Source: Hygrophila difformis (taxonomy: Eukaryota; Streptophyta; Magnoliopsida; Lamiales; Acanthaceae). From it: a stretch of 64,000 bases of DNA. The stretch lies in assembly GCA_030278955.1 (NCBI GenBank), contig JAOANR010000006.1:8021915-8085914 (forward strand), read 5' to 3'. The notes beneath the pieces were generated by a model. It ran no database searches. It was not told the DNA's origin and saw nothing but the letters and a program-made list of their open reading frames with translations. Position numbers and translations under genes: made by a program. Positions 1-12,276 of this stretch are shown one piece after another. Each line of letters begins with the position of its first letter. Position 1 is the first letter of the stretch.

Positions 1-791
1 GAATAGTGCCAATCGCCTGTTCAACAGGCTATTAGCACCATTCATTATTATTTTATTTTATTCATTATTATTTTATTCATGAATAGTGCTAATCGCCTGT
101 TCAACAGGCTATTAGCACTATTCACCAATTTTTTTTTAAAACTTTTTTTATGGCATTTGGTTGGGGTATTCAAGATTCCCATTGAGAATTAAACAAGCTC
201 ATATTTAGTCCGGGGCATGTTTCATATGAGAATGTTATATTCCCACCGATGTGGGAATATTAGAATTTTGGGTGAATGCGATTCCCACAGAGAAGACATG
301 TAATCTTAAATCACCACCTCCACTTTACATACTTTTATACCAATTTGACTTTTATAAAAATGAGAGTATAAAAACAAAGAAAAGTTACGTACATCAGTGG
401 ATTTTTTTTTTGTACCCTTATAAAAATGAGGGTATAAAAGTTAAATTGGTATAAAAATATGCAATGTGGGGTGATGATTTAAGATTACATGTCTTTCAGG
501 TGGGAATGTGATTCCCTCCGAAAATCCTTAACATTCCCACATCGGTGGGAATTAATATATCATTCCCACATGAAACATGGTCCGAACTATACATGGGCAT
601 GTTTAATTCCCAATGGGAATCTTGGATACCCCGAACCAAATAACCATAAAATAAAAAAATAAAAAAAATTGGTGAATAGTGCTAATAGCCTGTTGAACAG
701 GCGATTAGCACTATTCATGAATAAAATAATAATGAATAGTGCAAATCGCCTGTTCAACAGGCGATTAGAACTATTCACCATTTTTTTTTAT
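1..791. mobile_element. Large foldback (hairpin) element, left end cut off by the window edge
   Basis: The two halves are reverse complements of each other around a centre near position 396. Paired blocks include the GTGCTAATCGCCTGTTCAAC-type ends (1-125 with 672-780), the 'gattcccattgagaattaaac' zone near 174-195 with its partner near 603-625, the 'cccaccgatgtgggaat' zone near 243 with 537-553, and the 'taccaatttgacttttataaaaa' zone near 340 with 425-452. The ends themselves carry short perfect palindromes (AATCGCCTGTTGAACAGGCG). No protein is encoded; the short reading frames read through the arms. This is probably a non-autonomous foldback DNA transposon. No target duplication can be checked because the left end is outside the window. 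Confidence 0.75.
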
Positions 792-795
792 CTAC

Positions 796-863
796 TCGCC
801 TGTTGAACAGGCGATTAGGGATTAAATATTTATTTTTTCCAATCGCCTGTTCAACAGACGATT
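796..863. repeat. Two extra copies of the 19-23 bp palindrome found in the foldback ends
   Basis: A perfect palindrome of the TCGCCTGTTGAACAGGCGA type lies at 796-814, and a near-perfect one (one changed base) at 841-863. Both match the palindromes inside the arms of the adjacent foldback element. They look like terminal subrepeats that continue beyond the main hairpin. Confidence 0.7.
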
Positions 864-1295
864 TCGTATCATTTTAGGAATGAAATATTTTATCTGTATT
901 ATTTTAATAATTAACTATCAGTGACAGTATTACTATCAGTATTACTACTAGCTGTGCCCAGTCCAGTGGGAGAACTGGGGAAGGTTCATTCTTGACATGG
1001 GTTAATTAATTTCAACTATCAGTGAGTCATGGTTCAAATTATTAAATAAGTAATTAAAGTAGTAGTAGTAGCTGTTTGGAATATTATAAAATAATGGCAA
1101 GATAACTAAGCGTAGTTAGTTCATGTAATAAGAAATGAAGTTTACGAGGTAATTTTTCTCCATGAGACGTGGGTCTTGTGTCTCCACGTGCCACTCACTC
1201 GTTGCTAATATGTGACATTGCTGCTAAACGCACTCCTCCCAAGTCCCACCATTAATTATTCAATTTTACTTTTATTGTATTTGTATGATCTCCGG
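864..1295. other. Intergenic stretch without a recognised gene
   Basis: AT-rich spacer between the foldback element and the next TIR element. I see no coding signature, tRNA or clear repeat in it. Confidence 0.5.
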
Positions 1296-1614
1296 TGTCA
1301 ATTTCAGGTTTTGGATCGTGTTCGTATCGTGTTTCGGTCAGGTTGGTCGGGTCGTGTTTTAGGTTTCACGGGTTCGGGTGTTTCAGGTTTCACGGGTTCG
1401 GGTCATGTTCGTGTCAGGTGTTAATAAAAGTATAACATAAAATCTGTAATCCCGAGCACGACCCGGAACCCGAAATGAACTTTAAATACCAAACCCGAAC
1501 AAGACCTAAAAATTTTTAGGTCGAATTTCGGATTAGAAAAAAAAAAAAAATTCAAAACTGCATCAGGTTCGTATCTGTCGGGTTCATATTTTCGGGTCGT
1601 GTCCAAAATTGACA
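1296..1614. mobile_element. Short TIR element rich in CGGGTTCGGGT-type subrepeats
   Basis: The left end TGTCAATTT is mirrored by AAATTGACA at the right end. Both ends run into ATCGTG/CACGAC and then GGGTTCGGGT or ACCCGAAC tracts. This is a common structure of plant non-autonomous DNA elements with internal GGTTCGGG motifs. I could not identify a clean target duplication, so the exact borders and superfamily are uncertain. Confidence 0.45.
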
Positions 1615-2160
1615 AACAGTGTGAAGCAGCCAAGTATGGGTTTGAAGTTGAAGAATGGATATCATATCACAGGTGGACAGAAAATAATGAATGATTTGGG
1701 CCATACATTGGAAATATTGTTGATTGGCCCAATTATTGTAGGCCCAAGATTTCGACTAATGGCCCATCCCCGTAGTTAGATTTGATTTTCTTCTTTTTCT
1801 TTAATTTCATGCATGTGTCTGTGGGGCTGCCTAAGATTCAAGCCGAGATAATATACTATATGGTTTTTCACTTTGGCAGGGAAAGAGTCTAAGAGAAACA
1901 CTAGAAAATACAAATGTCAAACTTAAATTTCACCAAATAATCAATCTCTGAACTCAGTTTAATTGGGGTGTATGGAGGAGATTCAAGTTTTCAGCCAATG
2001 TATTCAAGAATTGCCTATTTGCCTCCACACTATATGAATCCCCAGTCATCTATAAAATATGCTACAACTGAAACCGAAAAACTCTTGGGAGAAATATGGG
2101 CAAAGGGATTTAAGGCTTTTGGTCAAAGTTCTCAATACCATGATGCTGATGAATGATGCT

Positions 2161-4955
2161 TCACCTAGTTGAACTAGAGCTAGGTAGATGTTGATGCGAG
2201 GGCCATATCATGCGCTCTGAAGGACAAGGCACGGGAGCTGGATGTGCGATGAAGGTTGGAACATTATCGCCAGGCATCATCACCGATACTTCTCTAGCAC
2301 TCACAGGCATCTGATACAACATGATTGAAAAATTAAGTCCTTGCCAACATAATGTCATCCAAATGAAAATTTGAATAGAGACAAATATGTGTGCATGCTG
2401 TGATATACATGTGCACTCAATAAAGATCGGAGCCAAAAGTAATCTCCTTATTGTTTCAGAAGGAAGTATATAGTATTTGCTGATATATTTTTACTTCAGT
2501 TAATGTAAAAATGAGCAGTCATAAATCACTATCTAAGCATTATCCTGTTGGTCAAATAAATCACATGCTGTCATTATATTCAATTCAAATATGCATTCCC
2601 CTCTAAGCTTTATATATTGTTAAAATTGAACCCAAGGAGAGTAATTCAATCAATCACCTACAAGGGACAATAGCAAATCATTTTTGTACCGGCCTCTCTA
2701 CATAGAATGGGCCAGCCGGCACCCTATATTCCTCAACCTTTTACACGAATATAGAAAAAGGGTCGTATTTCCTCGGTGAGAATTATTGGAATAAATCTGT
2801 AAATAGTTTCTTGGATATAAACCCATCAGTGAAAATTTGCAATCTCATGACTCTATCACTTTATCTCAAAAGTTGATTCTCTAAACTGAGATGTCACTAA
2901 AAGCATGTACTCATAGATTAAGGTTTTCTTGATTCCATCCCAACAGGTAAGATGTATCTGTGCAATACTTTGTGTTGAATGCCTGACCATACGACAATAT
3001 ATCTTTAAGAGTAACAAAAATAAAGATCAAAATTAGGGGATACTTATCCTGACATCCAGAATTATTAAACTCGTATCTATAAACAATAGAAGTAAGATTG
3101 TCTCCAAATCAACATTATTGGCCAAGTATTATTATATGGAACCACAAATGCTGGGCCATTAAAGATGCCAGCGCAACACAAAAGCAACCTAGTTTTATAG
3201 TCTATCAGTAAAAGCTTAAAAAGTACTCAACACGCTACGAACCAAAACAAACAAATAGTTACAATTAATTTGGCAGCCTGTCCACAAACCCAGGAATATG
3301 GCATGTTGGAAATCATAAATAAATGGTAATGGACAAAAGTTTAAATCATTGACAAAGGGACAGGCTGAGCCCCAGATTGATAATAAATACTACTCCCTCC
3401 GTCCCTCGAAGTTTGATACATTTCTTTTGGGCACGGTAATTTAGGTAGTGGGGTTTAGTAGTTAAAGTAGTGTGAGTGTTTGTACTTAAAGATTCTAATA
3501 AATTTTGATACTATTTATTGTTTAACTTTGACTTAATGTTATCGTAATGATGTAATTAGAGAAAAATAATCAATTACTTATGATCTTGTTAGAATCGTCT
3601 AATCGTGTAGTTTTAGATATATATTTTATACAATTTTTATCTGTACCAATTTTGAAACATTAAGAATTAAAGAAATACAAGGGACTTTGTGTAGAAAAGT
3701 AAAATTGTATTGGAATTTGTGCAGAATGGTAAAAGTGATTAATTTTAATGGGATTTGACAATAATTAAAATTCTAATAAAACTTATATTAATTTAATTTA
3801 TCTAAAAATGGAAATGTGTCAAACTTCGTGGGACACCCAAAAAAGGAATAGGTGTCAAATGGGACGGAGGGAGTACTATATCTAAGCTTTTGTAGCGTAT
3901 ACTCTCATTGATATGCAAATAAGGACCTACCAGCCACCCAACTACTCTATGGATGGGCCATATATTTTTTCTCTCAAAATATCGATATGCAAGGGGGGTG
4001 CGCCTAGTGTACCAAAATCCCAAGAACAAGCACATGCAGTTATGTTAAAAAATCAAGACTTTAATGACATGGAAAACAACAGTTAGCTAATATGAAATTC
4101 CTTAGTTCAATCAGCTGCTAATATGTTACTGTGTACCAGCTCATGCTGCATAATTTAGTCTTTAAGTTTGGTATGTATGTTTGCTGCTATACAGACATTG
4201 CCCTATCTATATGGGAGGTGTTCTAATTGGAATCCATTGGAAGTGAAATCAACATTTTGCCTCTTAGACATTCTAGTCATAACTACTTTTGTTATAAAGC
4301 TTTAGCAATACAAAAGGTAATAAAAGGTCCAGCTTTCAAAGACAGATAAAGATCATTTCTAATTCTTCATACAAAATTCAACCCATATACAAGGGGAGCA
4401 CAATTTCTATACTGAAAAGCACTAGCCCAGAGGGGGAGAAAATATGCAGTCAAACCGAGTGAAGGAAAAGTAAAGCGAAAGGAATGCTTTATGCCAGAAG
4501 AGATATCAAGATATATCCAAAAAATCATTAACCCAACATTCCCTGAAACTCAAAGACTGACCTAAAAAGCAAAATAAAAAAAGAGATGAAAAAAAAGGAA
4601 AAAAGGGAAAGAAAAGGAAGTGGTAAATGAAATTACTTCTCCAAGGTTTATATCATTGAACAGAAGATAGACTACTCACTTTCGGAGATGGATATCCAAG
4701 CTTAGTACTGAATTCATCGCCATGGTTCCGAGCATCAACATCTGACCGGTGGTTCATTCCACCAGACGGCGAAGTTGCTGGGGAGGTGTTTCTTAGGAAC
4801 TTCTCAAAAATAGCCATGACAAGAAACATACAGATGAGAATGGCGGTGGCAACGAATCCAAACGAAACTGCATTTACGGAGTTGTCAAAGTGCGACCAAT
4901 GATCATAGAGCGGCGAGCCGCTCGGCGCCGGAGGCCAGCCGTCTTCCGCACCCAT
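2161..4955 (-). CDS. Small single-pass membrane protein, two exons (141 aa), function unknown
   Basis: Exon 1 is complement(4680..4955) and exon 2 complement(2161..2310). They join in phase 0 through a strong GTGAGT donor and a CAG-type acceptor, across a 2.37-kb intron that carries a MITE. The protein starts MGAEDGWPPAPSG and has one hydrophobic helix at about residues 27-52 (VSFGFVATAILICMFLVMAI), followed by a basic, Ser/Pro-rich segment. Exon 2 encodes a compact tail with EVSVMMPGDNVPTFIAHPAP and PVPCPSERMIWP. I recall tails of this kind in a plant-specific family of uncharacterised small membrane proteins, but I cannot give a function or symbol. The joint is supported because the tail starts exactly at the acceptor and the combined length suits such a family. 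The roughly 350 bases upstream of the ATG are probably 5' UTR. Confidence 0.72.
3393..3873. mobile_element. Stowaway-like MITE inside the intron of the membrane-protein gene
   Basis: Terminal inverted repeats CTCCCTCCGTCCC and GGGACGGAGGGAG are flanked by TA dinucleotides. The body carries the 'gtttgaca...tgtcaaac' arms just inside the ends. It is about 480 bp and has no coding capacity, as expected for a Tc1/mariner-derived MITE. Confidence 0.85.
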
Positions 4956-5471
4956 AATCCACCGAACTCCAGAGCACCGATAGATTCCTTGAGAAGATAG
5001 CTACTGCAGCAAGGAAACGTTTTGCAGATGATTCCTTCCCCGCATTGCGATCAGAACAAAGTACTTAATTGAACAAATGGTATGCAGAAATGACAGTGGA
5101 AAAGGAATCCAATCAGTGTAGACTGTAGACACGGAAGCAGATGATGAGATGTTGAAAAACTTATCACAAAAAAAGGGGATAAGCTTCGGGGATTGGAATA
5201 ATTGAGGAAGAAATGAAAATGGAAACCCTAGGAATTGGAGAAAGGAATTGGAAATGGGAGGTGAGCAGAGCAGAGAGGTGAGCTCATATCTGCTCCGCAA
5301 TGCAGTGTTCTGCCGTGAATTCTGAATTTCTGATGTGTAGTAGAGTGCAGTGTGTAGTATTGCGTGGTTATGTCATATATTGACAGTTGAAAGCAACTAA
5401 TCTGTGTGGCTCATGTTTATATGTATGCGTCATTTGTCCGCCTGCTTCCATTCACATGATGCAATTTAGTA

Positions 5472-5730
5472 CTCCCTCTGTCCCAACTAAGATGTCCTGT
5501 TTGACTTCTGCACACAATCCAATGCACTTTTCTAATCGTTAATAACTCAAAATATATACAAGTAAAAATTATATAAAATATATATTATAAAACTATACGA
5601 TTAGACGAATCTAACAAGACCGAACTCGACTATTTTTTTCAAATATATACTTATAATAATATTGAGTCAAAGTTGAACAATGAACAGTGTCAAAAAGTCA
5701 AACAAGACATCTTACATGGGACGGAGGGAG
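5472..5730. mobile_element. Stowaway-like MITE
   Basis: TA-flanked element of 259 bp with ends CTCCCTCTGTCCCA and TGGGACGGAGGGAG. Its interior (AATGCACTTTTCTAATCGTT, TAATAACTCAA, the 'gattagacgaatctaacaag' motif) is shared with the elements at 5986, 48169, 51505 and 59254, defining one local family. Confidence 0.88.
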
Positions 5731-5985
5731 TATTTTATAGTATTTCTTTTCTTTTTAAAAAAAACTTACCGAATGGAAAAAATCGTACACGTCCTTTCCT
5801 TGAAATTTTTTTTAGGTGAATGGACTTGTTTAAACTGTCGAGTATCATAATTATTTACGCCAACTGCGGTATTTAAAATCTTTGATGGATAATAAAAAAA
5901 TTTTGGCGTAGCTGATGGATAATAAGATTTGAACTCACTTTGTAAAATTTGAATATTCATTAAACATTTTTTTAAAAAACAAATA

Positions 5986-6211
5986 CTTCCTCCATTTTTT
6001 AAAAATTGTAACATTCATGCATTTCATGTTATCCAATGCATATTAAAAATTTTAAAATTTGATATTCTAAAACTACGCGATTAGACGAATCTAACAAGAT
6101 CTCACTTGACTATGTTTTATCTTGTATAACTGTATTAAAAATTTGAATCAAAGTTACTCAGTGAATAATAACAACTATACAAATATTACAATTATTTCTA
6201 AACGGATGGAG
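5986..6211. mobile_element. Stowaway-like MITE, diverged copy
   Basis: TA-flanked element of 226 bp with ends CTTCCTCCATTTTTT and AACGGATGGAG. It shares the 'gcgattagacgaatctaac' body with the neighbouring copy at 5472 and lies only about 250 bp from it. Confidence 0.8.
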
Positions 6212-6376
6212 TATTATCTTAAAATTATTAATTTTTGAGTGGATAATGGCTCTAATTACTTAGAAAAAATCTCTAATTTGAATTATCAAATGATTAGTAT
6301 TGAATTCAATACCATGTAAAAATACCCGATTATTAGGTAAAAAAAAAAAACAAAACTATTGAGTTTTTTTTCGGTA

Positions 6377-6428
6377 GTACAGGTCTTCACCTTGCACTCC
6401 GTGTACAGGTCTTCACCTTGCACTCCGT
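6377..6428. repeat. Perfect 26-bp tandem duplication
   Basis: The unit GTACAGGTCTTCACCTTGCA followed by CTCCGT occurs twice head to tail at 6377-6402 and 6403-6428 with no mismatch. A short AATAAT tract follows near 6474-6492. No gene is associated with it. Confidence 0.9.
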
Positions 6429-6908
6429 GGTTTAGATGAGTGTGCAGTCTTTTCAGCTCATGCCACGCTGTAAATAATAATAATAATAATAAATAAATAT
6501 GTTTGTATAAAATGTATGGTTAAACCATTTTATAATTTTCAACATGTAAATTTTTAGTTTAACATAGTACTAGACTACTAGTATAATGAGTGATTTAGTA
6601 TAATAATTTTAAATTTAAAATTGAAATAATATTTTTTAGAAATATAGTAGTAATAACTAATAAGAGCTTCACGATTCAATCACAAATGAAAATTCTTAAA
6701 CAGAGGCTGGGCAATGAGTTTCAGGCCATCTCTGAATAACTTGTCCAAGATGGCCCAACTATTTTGGGTTAAATAGGCCCAGTCCATTAGGCCCAGGGCA
6801 GCCCACCTATTCTCATTCCCTTTACAAATACGGAGTAGTTTTTTTTTTTTTTTTGGTAAGCATTTACAAATAGTTGAACGGTGTTTTAACCACTCATTTA
6901 TATGTGAC

Positions 6909-7553
6909 TTGGGGTGTAAACGAGCCGAGCTCGGCTCGGTTATGTATAGGTTCGGCTCGGCTCGAGCTCGAAGCTCGACGAGCTTTAAAAATTGAGCTCG
7001 GCTCGAGCTCGACCCAATATATTGAAGCTCGAGCTCGGCTCGAAGGGCCAAAAAAACTCGATATAAATTTTAGTTTTTTTTAACAAAAACCGGGTATCCC
7101 TAAACCATATTGGACTCAAGACTAAAAATTTTTAAATTATTCAATAATGAGCTTAAAAACTTGAAAGACGGAGTTCTGTAGAAATATATTAAACTATTTA
7201 TAATTCCTTATAATAGTCTCAATTTGGAAGGAGATTGAGATTTAGTTTTTTTTGATTTAGTGTTAACCATAATAAAATATAATGTACTATATTATTAAAT
7301 AAAAGGAGGAGTGAATTTACTGTTGGACTTCCTCTTCCTCACATTTGTTAAGAAAGAAAATATACTATATTTTTAAGAAAGAAATAATATATATATTTAT
7401 ATAATATTCGAGCCTATTATCGAGCTTTGGAGCCGAGTATTAGTTAGCTCCGCTTGAGCTCATTAATATTCGAGCCGATCTTGAATTCGAGCCAAGCCTT
7501 TTCGAGTCGAGCCCGAATATTTTTCGAGCCTATCAGTCTCATTTACACCCCTA
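6909..7553. mobile_element. hAT-like non-autonomous element with GAGCTCGGCTCG subrepeats
   Basis: The ends are TTGGGGTGTAAACGAGCC on the left and GGCTC...CATTTACACCCCTA on the right, matching the hAT-type start (T/C)AGGGGTGTAAA. An imperfect 8-bp target duplication (TATGTGAC at 6901-6908 and TGCGTGAC at 7554-7561) supports hAT. The subterminal zones are dense in GCTCGAGCTCGGCTCG motifs. It contains no transposase; the interior is AT-rich. Confidence 0.7.
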
Positions 7554-7561
7554 TGCGTGAC

Positions 7562-8171
7562 ACTTTGAAAATGAAGCTAATATTTTTTTGGATTAAATGC
7601 ATACTTCGTCTCATAATTTATTGCATAATGGGGTTCTTTTTATTTATTATTAAATTGCATGTCTATTTTTGCCATAACTTTATTCATTTTTAAATATAAT
7701 TGAGTAATTATTTTATTTGTTATAATTAACTAATCTATTTTTGTAGAACTGAACATACGATGAGGTCACATAATGATGAATGGAACATTATGATCTCAGT
7801 TGTACAATCTCAGCAGAAGTTAGAATTTTTCAGGCAATTGATTTTTTATTTTTATTTTTATTTTTTCCGGAAAGCAATTGAATATTTTGACTGCAAAATA
7901 TTTTCAATTTCTGGATTAATGCATAAAAAACGAGGATGAAAATATAGTTTCCAATAGATGGACTCAAAATACATTATAATAATTATTAATTATTGATATC
8001 TTTCGTTCTTCCCGTCAGTAGCAGGGATTCATTTACTTCTTGGGGATTAAAAATTAATGAAAGTGCAACAATTCCTTCGGTGATTTTTTTTTTACGGCAG
8101 CGTGACGCTGCTGGTACAACATGAAAAAGAATTAAAGAGAGGCGAATCAAATCTAAATGAGATTCTTTGGA
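7562..8171. other. AT-rich intergenic stretch
   Basis: No gene, RNA gene or clear repeat is recognised between the hAT-like element and the MULE-like element. Confidence 0.5.
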
Positions 8172-8181
8172 CACAAAAATA

Positions 8182-9413
8182 GGAAAAATAGGTAAAAACG
8201 TCCTTTATCTTTCCAAAAATTTTAAATCCGTCCTTTTTCTATTTTATTATCGATTTAGTCCGCTACAAATGCTAATTATGTTCAAATCAGTCCTTTTTTC
8301 ACTAATTATATTCTAATTGCTGACGTGGCAAGGTTTTTAATTTAAACCTGACACGTGTGCATAATATTAGTCCTTTTTCTTTTATCTTTTGCCAATTCAG
8401 TCCTAAACTTTTATTTTGTTCTATTTAGTCCTCTACCCCAATCACTCATTTTTATATTAATTGGCCTCAAACCTTTCAAATTATTTCATTTTAGGCCCAG
8501 AACCTTAAATTTTTTATTATTACTAATACATTTATCAAATAAATGCCCAACATACTTCCGTAAATAAAATTAAATACCAAACCTCATACATTGGGTTTGA
8601 CCGCCTTGTTACCGGGTCTTTGAAGTTCCGAATTTTACGGACTCTCTCTAACCACCCGACCGTAACGATGGTTCATTGGTTCTGGTTTCCTTCAGCAACA
8701 ATCAGCACAATCATACTTTGTGGACAATAAAATTCAGGCTATTTTTTTAATATTTTTAATAATATTAATATTTTTCAATAAAACCAAGGCTTCCTGTATC
8801 CATAACCTTCCAAAAATTCAAGTTAAATCATTTACTTTTAAATATTGCTACATCCTAAGGTAGGACGCAAAGTAAGATTCTGTTGATTGTTACTGAAGGA
8901 AACCAAAACCAATGAACAATCGGTTGCGGTCGAGTGGTTATTAGAGAGAGTCCGTAAAATTCCGGTACTTGAAAGACCCGATAACAAAGCAGTCGAACCC
9001 AATATATGAGGTTTGGTGTTTAATTTTATTTATGGAAGTATGTTGTGCATTTATTTGATAAATGGATTAGTAATAATAAAATATTTAAGGTTCTGGGCCT
9101 AAAATGAAATAATTTGAAAGGTTTGAGGTCAATTAATATAAAAATGAGTGATTGGGGTAGAGGACTAAATAGAACAAAATAAAAGTTTAGGACTGAATTG
9201 GCAAAAGATAAAAGAAAAAGGACTAATATTATGCACACGTGTCATGTTTAAATTAAAACCCTTGCCACGTCAACAATTAGAATATAATTAGTGAAAAAAT
9301 GACTGATTTGAACATAATTAGCATTTGTAGCGAACTAAATCGGTAATAAAATAGAAAAAGGACGGATTTGAAATTTTTGGAAAGATAAAGGACGTTTTTA
9401 CCTTTTTTTTCCC
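8182..9413. mobile_element. MULE-like long-TIR element, copy 1 (1,232 bp)
   Basis: Nearly the whole element is two long inverted arms (about 8182-8600 and 8990-9413) around a short AT-rich centre. It starts GGAAAAATAGGTAAAAACGT and ends with the reverse complement of a closely similar sequence. A perfect 10-bp target duplication CACAAAAATA flanks it (8172-8181 and 9414-9423). Long TIRs with 9-11 bp duplications are the hallmark of Mutator-like elements. It has no transposase. The 70-codon open frame in each arm (8355-8567 and 9026-9238) is the same TIR read from either side, not a gene. Confidence 0.88.
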
Positions 9414-9792
9414 CACAAAAATATGGCAGAGCAAAACCCACAAAGATAGTACTAACATGGATTCAATTAAATCAAGAGATTAATTCCAATGAAAATTATT
9501 TCATTAATCAATAATTCTTATATAATCAATCAAGGGTTTCAATTCCTCAAAGTGAATATATGATTAGTTTTAATAAAATAATTTATCAGGGCTAATCACA
9601 CAAATTAAAGAAGGTCTAAATAACCTTGATGTAGTAATAATGCGTTAAAGACTTTTTCTCAGCTATACAACAATTCATTCAAACATAAAATTTATATAGG
9701 CTTTTGGTAATGATATATATATTGTTATTTACATAAAACTATACAACACGATGCTGGAAAATGGAGTTCATATACTTTAGTAATGCCGAATA

Positions 9793-9918
9793 CTCCCTAT
9801 ATATTTTCAGTTGTAGACCATAACGATTAATAACTAATTATGAGTAAAAGAAACTTTAAAAAAAAAGTATACATTCTTCAAGTCAAATACGTCAATCTAG
9901 CTTGGACGAAAGGAGGAG
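9793..9918. mobile_element. Short Stowaway-like MITE
   Basis: Ends CTCCCTATATATTTTC and GACGAAAGGAGGAG are flanked by TA on both sides. It is only about 126 bp, and the 'gattaataact' body motif of the local family is still visible. Confidence 0.6.
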
Positions 9919-11801
9919 TATTATTTAAAATGTATAACTTTTGCTGGAATTTGAATTTTCAATAAGAATATATAAATTCAACAATCATATTGAATTTCAA
10001 CATTATTACTAAAATGCAAAATTTTAACATAATGAATAATATGGCACATAGGGGCTTGTAGTACTCCAAGTGAAGGGTAAAAAATTATGCAGTTTGCTAC
10101 TCTGTTTTTATCATTTTTCTATCTCTTGTGTCATCTGAAGAATCAACTCTGAACTCCCTACATTTAAAATTTGTTTTAGGTACGCAAAGTAATAGGAAAA
10201 ACTTGCGAACGTTGGAGTTATTTTAGCAAAATATATAAAGAGAGGATATACTATTAGCTTGTCCCATTCAAAATTGTGGGTTTTGGTTCTCAGAACATTT
10301 TCAGAAAAAGAGGGGGGAAGAAGATTGAAGAATGGTCCCACGGTAAGATGACAGCAGCACCCTCCCACTACGTCACTCAGTCAGTCAGCCCACCATGAAT
10401 CATGAATCCATCCATTCTTCCTTCCTTCCAATTCAATTATTAAGCAATTGATTTTGTCACATTTCTACTGTCAATATATTGATATAATTAGTAATAATAT
10501 ATACCATTTCACAGTACATGAATTTTTATAGAACAAAAGCATTCCAAAAAAAAAAAAAATAGTCTTTAGATTTTGAACCAATGAAAAATTGAAGCAGATT
10601 GGTGAAAGAACAAGTGGAGACAGAGATAGGGGAATTTTGAGGGGAATATGTAAAAGGCTAAATGGCTTTGCACACAGAGACAAAATTGGGGGAAAAACAC
10701 ACCCACTACAGAATCACCCTTTTGTTGCAGGCAAAGGAGAGTTATATACAAAAAGGAATTCATGATTTTGATGTTTCACACACAAGTTTCATTCCCTCAT
10801 CTTTCGCAATAATTGACAAATATATCAAACATGGACCATGTGGGAATATTTGTTCTTTTTTTTGTGCAAAGTGCCTTGTAGATAGAATCAGTTTCAAATC
10901 ACCTTTCAACTGCTGGAGTGTATTATTAGTGCATCAATGTTCAATCCTTTACAAGTGAGATTCATGGAATGCTAAATTAGTAAATTTAAATAAAATAACT
11001 TTTATAAGAAACAAAATTTAGTCCCGTTTTATATATTATTATTTTTAATTTGTAATTTAAAAGTTCAAATTCGGTTATGAAACTTTAAACTCTAAATTTA
11101 AATTTCATCCACTTTTACTGTTAAGCAAATAATGTAATACAGCATGAATTCTTAATTCATTCTCAAATCATCGCAGTGGTTAACATTCACAATATATCAA
11201 GATTTATTTTTGTTCACTGAACTCATCCATGCTCTAAAACATTTTGTTACTAGAGTTCAACCCAACATGAGTACATACATGACAGTCTTAAAACTTTTGG
11301 AAATTCTATTTTAAAATGAAAACTGAATCCATTCAATTCCAGCATTTGATAGTATTTAGAAATCACTATAAGAAAGGGTATGGTGAAATTCATATCTGGA
11401 CTTAAAAAAATTTGGAGATCGGGAGACCGACGTAATAAGTTGCTTAATCTAGGCTCAAGTCGACTAGATCAATCTGAAACTTAATTACACATGCCATATA
11501 ATATCATGGGATGATTTAAAGTAGGGGGCATGTTAAGCTCCATCAACTTCGTGGATGGGTCATACTAATATTATAGTATGTTTCAAATAGTGTTGGCTGT
11601 GAATGGGGTCTTTCAGCAGTTTGTCCTCCTGTCTACATTACTAACCAATTTGATAGTGAAGCTAAGCTACTACTCTCAAATACCTCATTTACTCTATCCC
11701 TCACTCATTCTGGAATCTGGATTGTGTAATAAGAGCTCCCCTACACAAGAAAAAAGGTTGTACTACCATCCTTCCCCATTGTGAGGGGACTCCCCACCCC
11801 C
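9919..11801. other. AT-rich intergenic region, no gene recognised
   Basis: Long AT-rich spacer. A 98-codon frame beginning at 10662 shows no domain, low complexity and no splice or family support, so I do not call it. The last few hundred bases are probably the promoter of the small basic gene that follows. Confidence 0.5.
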
Positions 11802-11810
11802 TATAAGTAT
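11802..11810 (+). promoter_or_regulatory. Candidate TATA box for the small basic-protein gene
   Basis: TATAAGTAT lies about 180 bp before the ATG at 11986. A CT-rich tract (near 11921-11935), typical of plant leaders, lies between them. The spacing fits a leader of about 150 nt. It is inferred only. Confidence 0.35.
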
Positions 11811-11985
11811 CCTCTACCATACATATTCTGATATCCAAGAAGATCTCTTTTTTCACAGCAAATAAAATGTCTTGCCTCTGAAGGTCTCACTTTGAAACCC
11901 ATATATTATTAAAAGCCTACTCTCTCTCTCTCTCCATATATCAAACAATACTTTGGCCACAGCAGTCACTACAAATTGTCTGAAA

Positions 11986-12276
11986 ATGGTGAGATTATTA
12001 GAAAGCTTAGAATGGATTCAGAATGTGAGCAAGAAACAGTGGAAAATTCTGTGCTGGAGAATAAGAGCAGCAATGAGGAAGGCAGCAGTCAGGAAAGGAA
12101 GCAAACCCCAGTTCAAATTCCAGTATGACCCCTACAGCTATTCCCTCAATTTTGACGATGGTATTCAGTCACACCAACAAGATATGAGAGACAGCATACA
12201 AACATACTTCCAGAGAGTGGAGTTTCAGGAATGCCCAGAAAGGATTATTTGGGTTTATGTTGTCTTGGAAGAATGA
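11986..12276 (+). CDS. Small basic plant protein (96 aa), function unknown
   Basis: Single open frame beginning MVRLLESLEWIQ. The upstream in-frame TTG at 11953 is not needed, and the first true ATG is 11986. The protein has a basic Trp-rich N-terminal helix (KKQWKILCWRIRAAMRKAAV, about residues 16-35), then a segment containing FKFQYDPYSYSLNFDDG (about 43-59), then an acidic tail. The 'W..L.WR.RA...K' followed by 'YDP.SY.LNFD.G' pattern is characteristic of a plant family of short uncharacterised proteins that I remember but cannot name with a function. An upstream TATA-like box and CT-rich leader support a real gene. It converges with the GID8-like gene, whose stop lies 327 bp away. Confidence 0.7.
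   Translation: MVRLLESLEWIQNVSKKQWKILCWRIRAAMRKAAVRKGSKPQFKFQYDPYSYSLNFDDGIQSHQQDMRDSIQTYFQRVEFQECPERIIWVYVVLEE

Noticed and set aside
1..863. CRISPR-like array suggested by repeated 19-23 bp palindromes
   Set aside because: Spacing is irregular, the units sit inside inverted arms of a hairpin, and the context is a plant nuclear genome.
1968..2156. 62-codon plus-strand frame just downstream of the membrane-protein gene
   Set aside because: Its composition is protein-like, but I recognise no family, and it lies in the likely 3' UTR of the minus-strand gene with no splice partner.
10662..10958. 98-codon frame in the spacer before the small basic-protein gene
   Set aside because: No domain, no family resemblance and no neighbouring exon; it is likely a chance frame.
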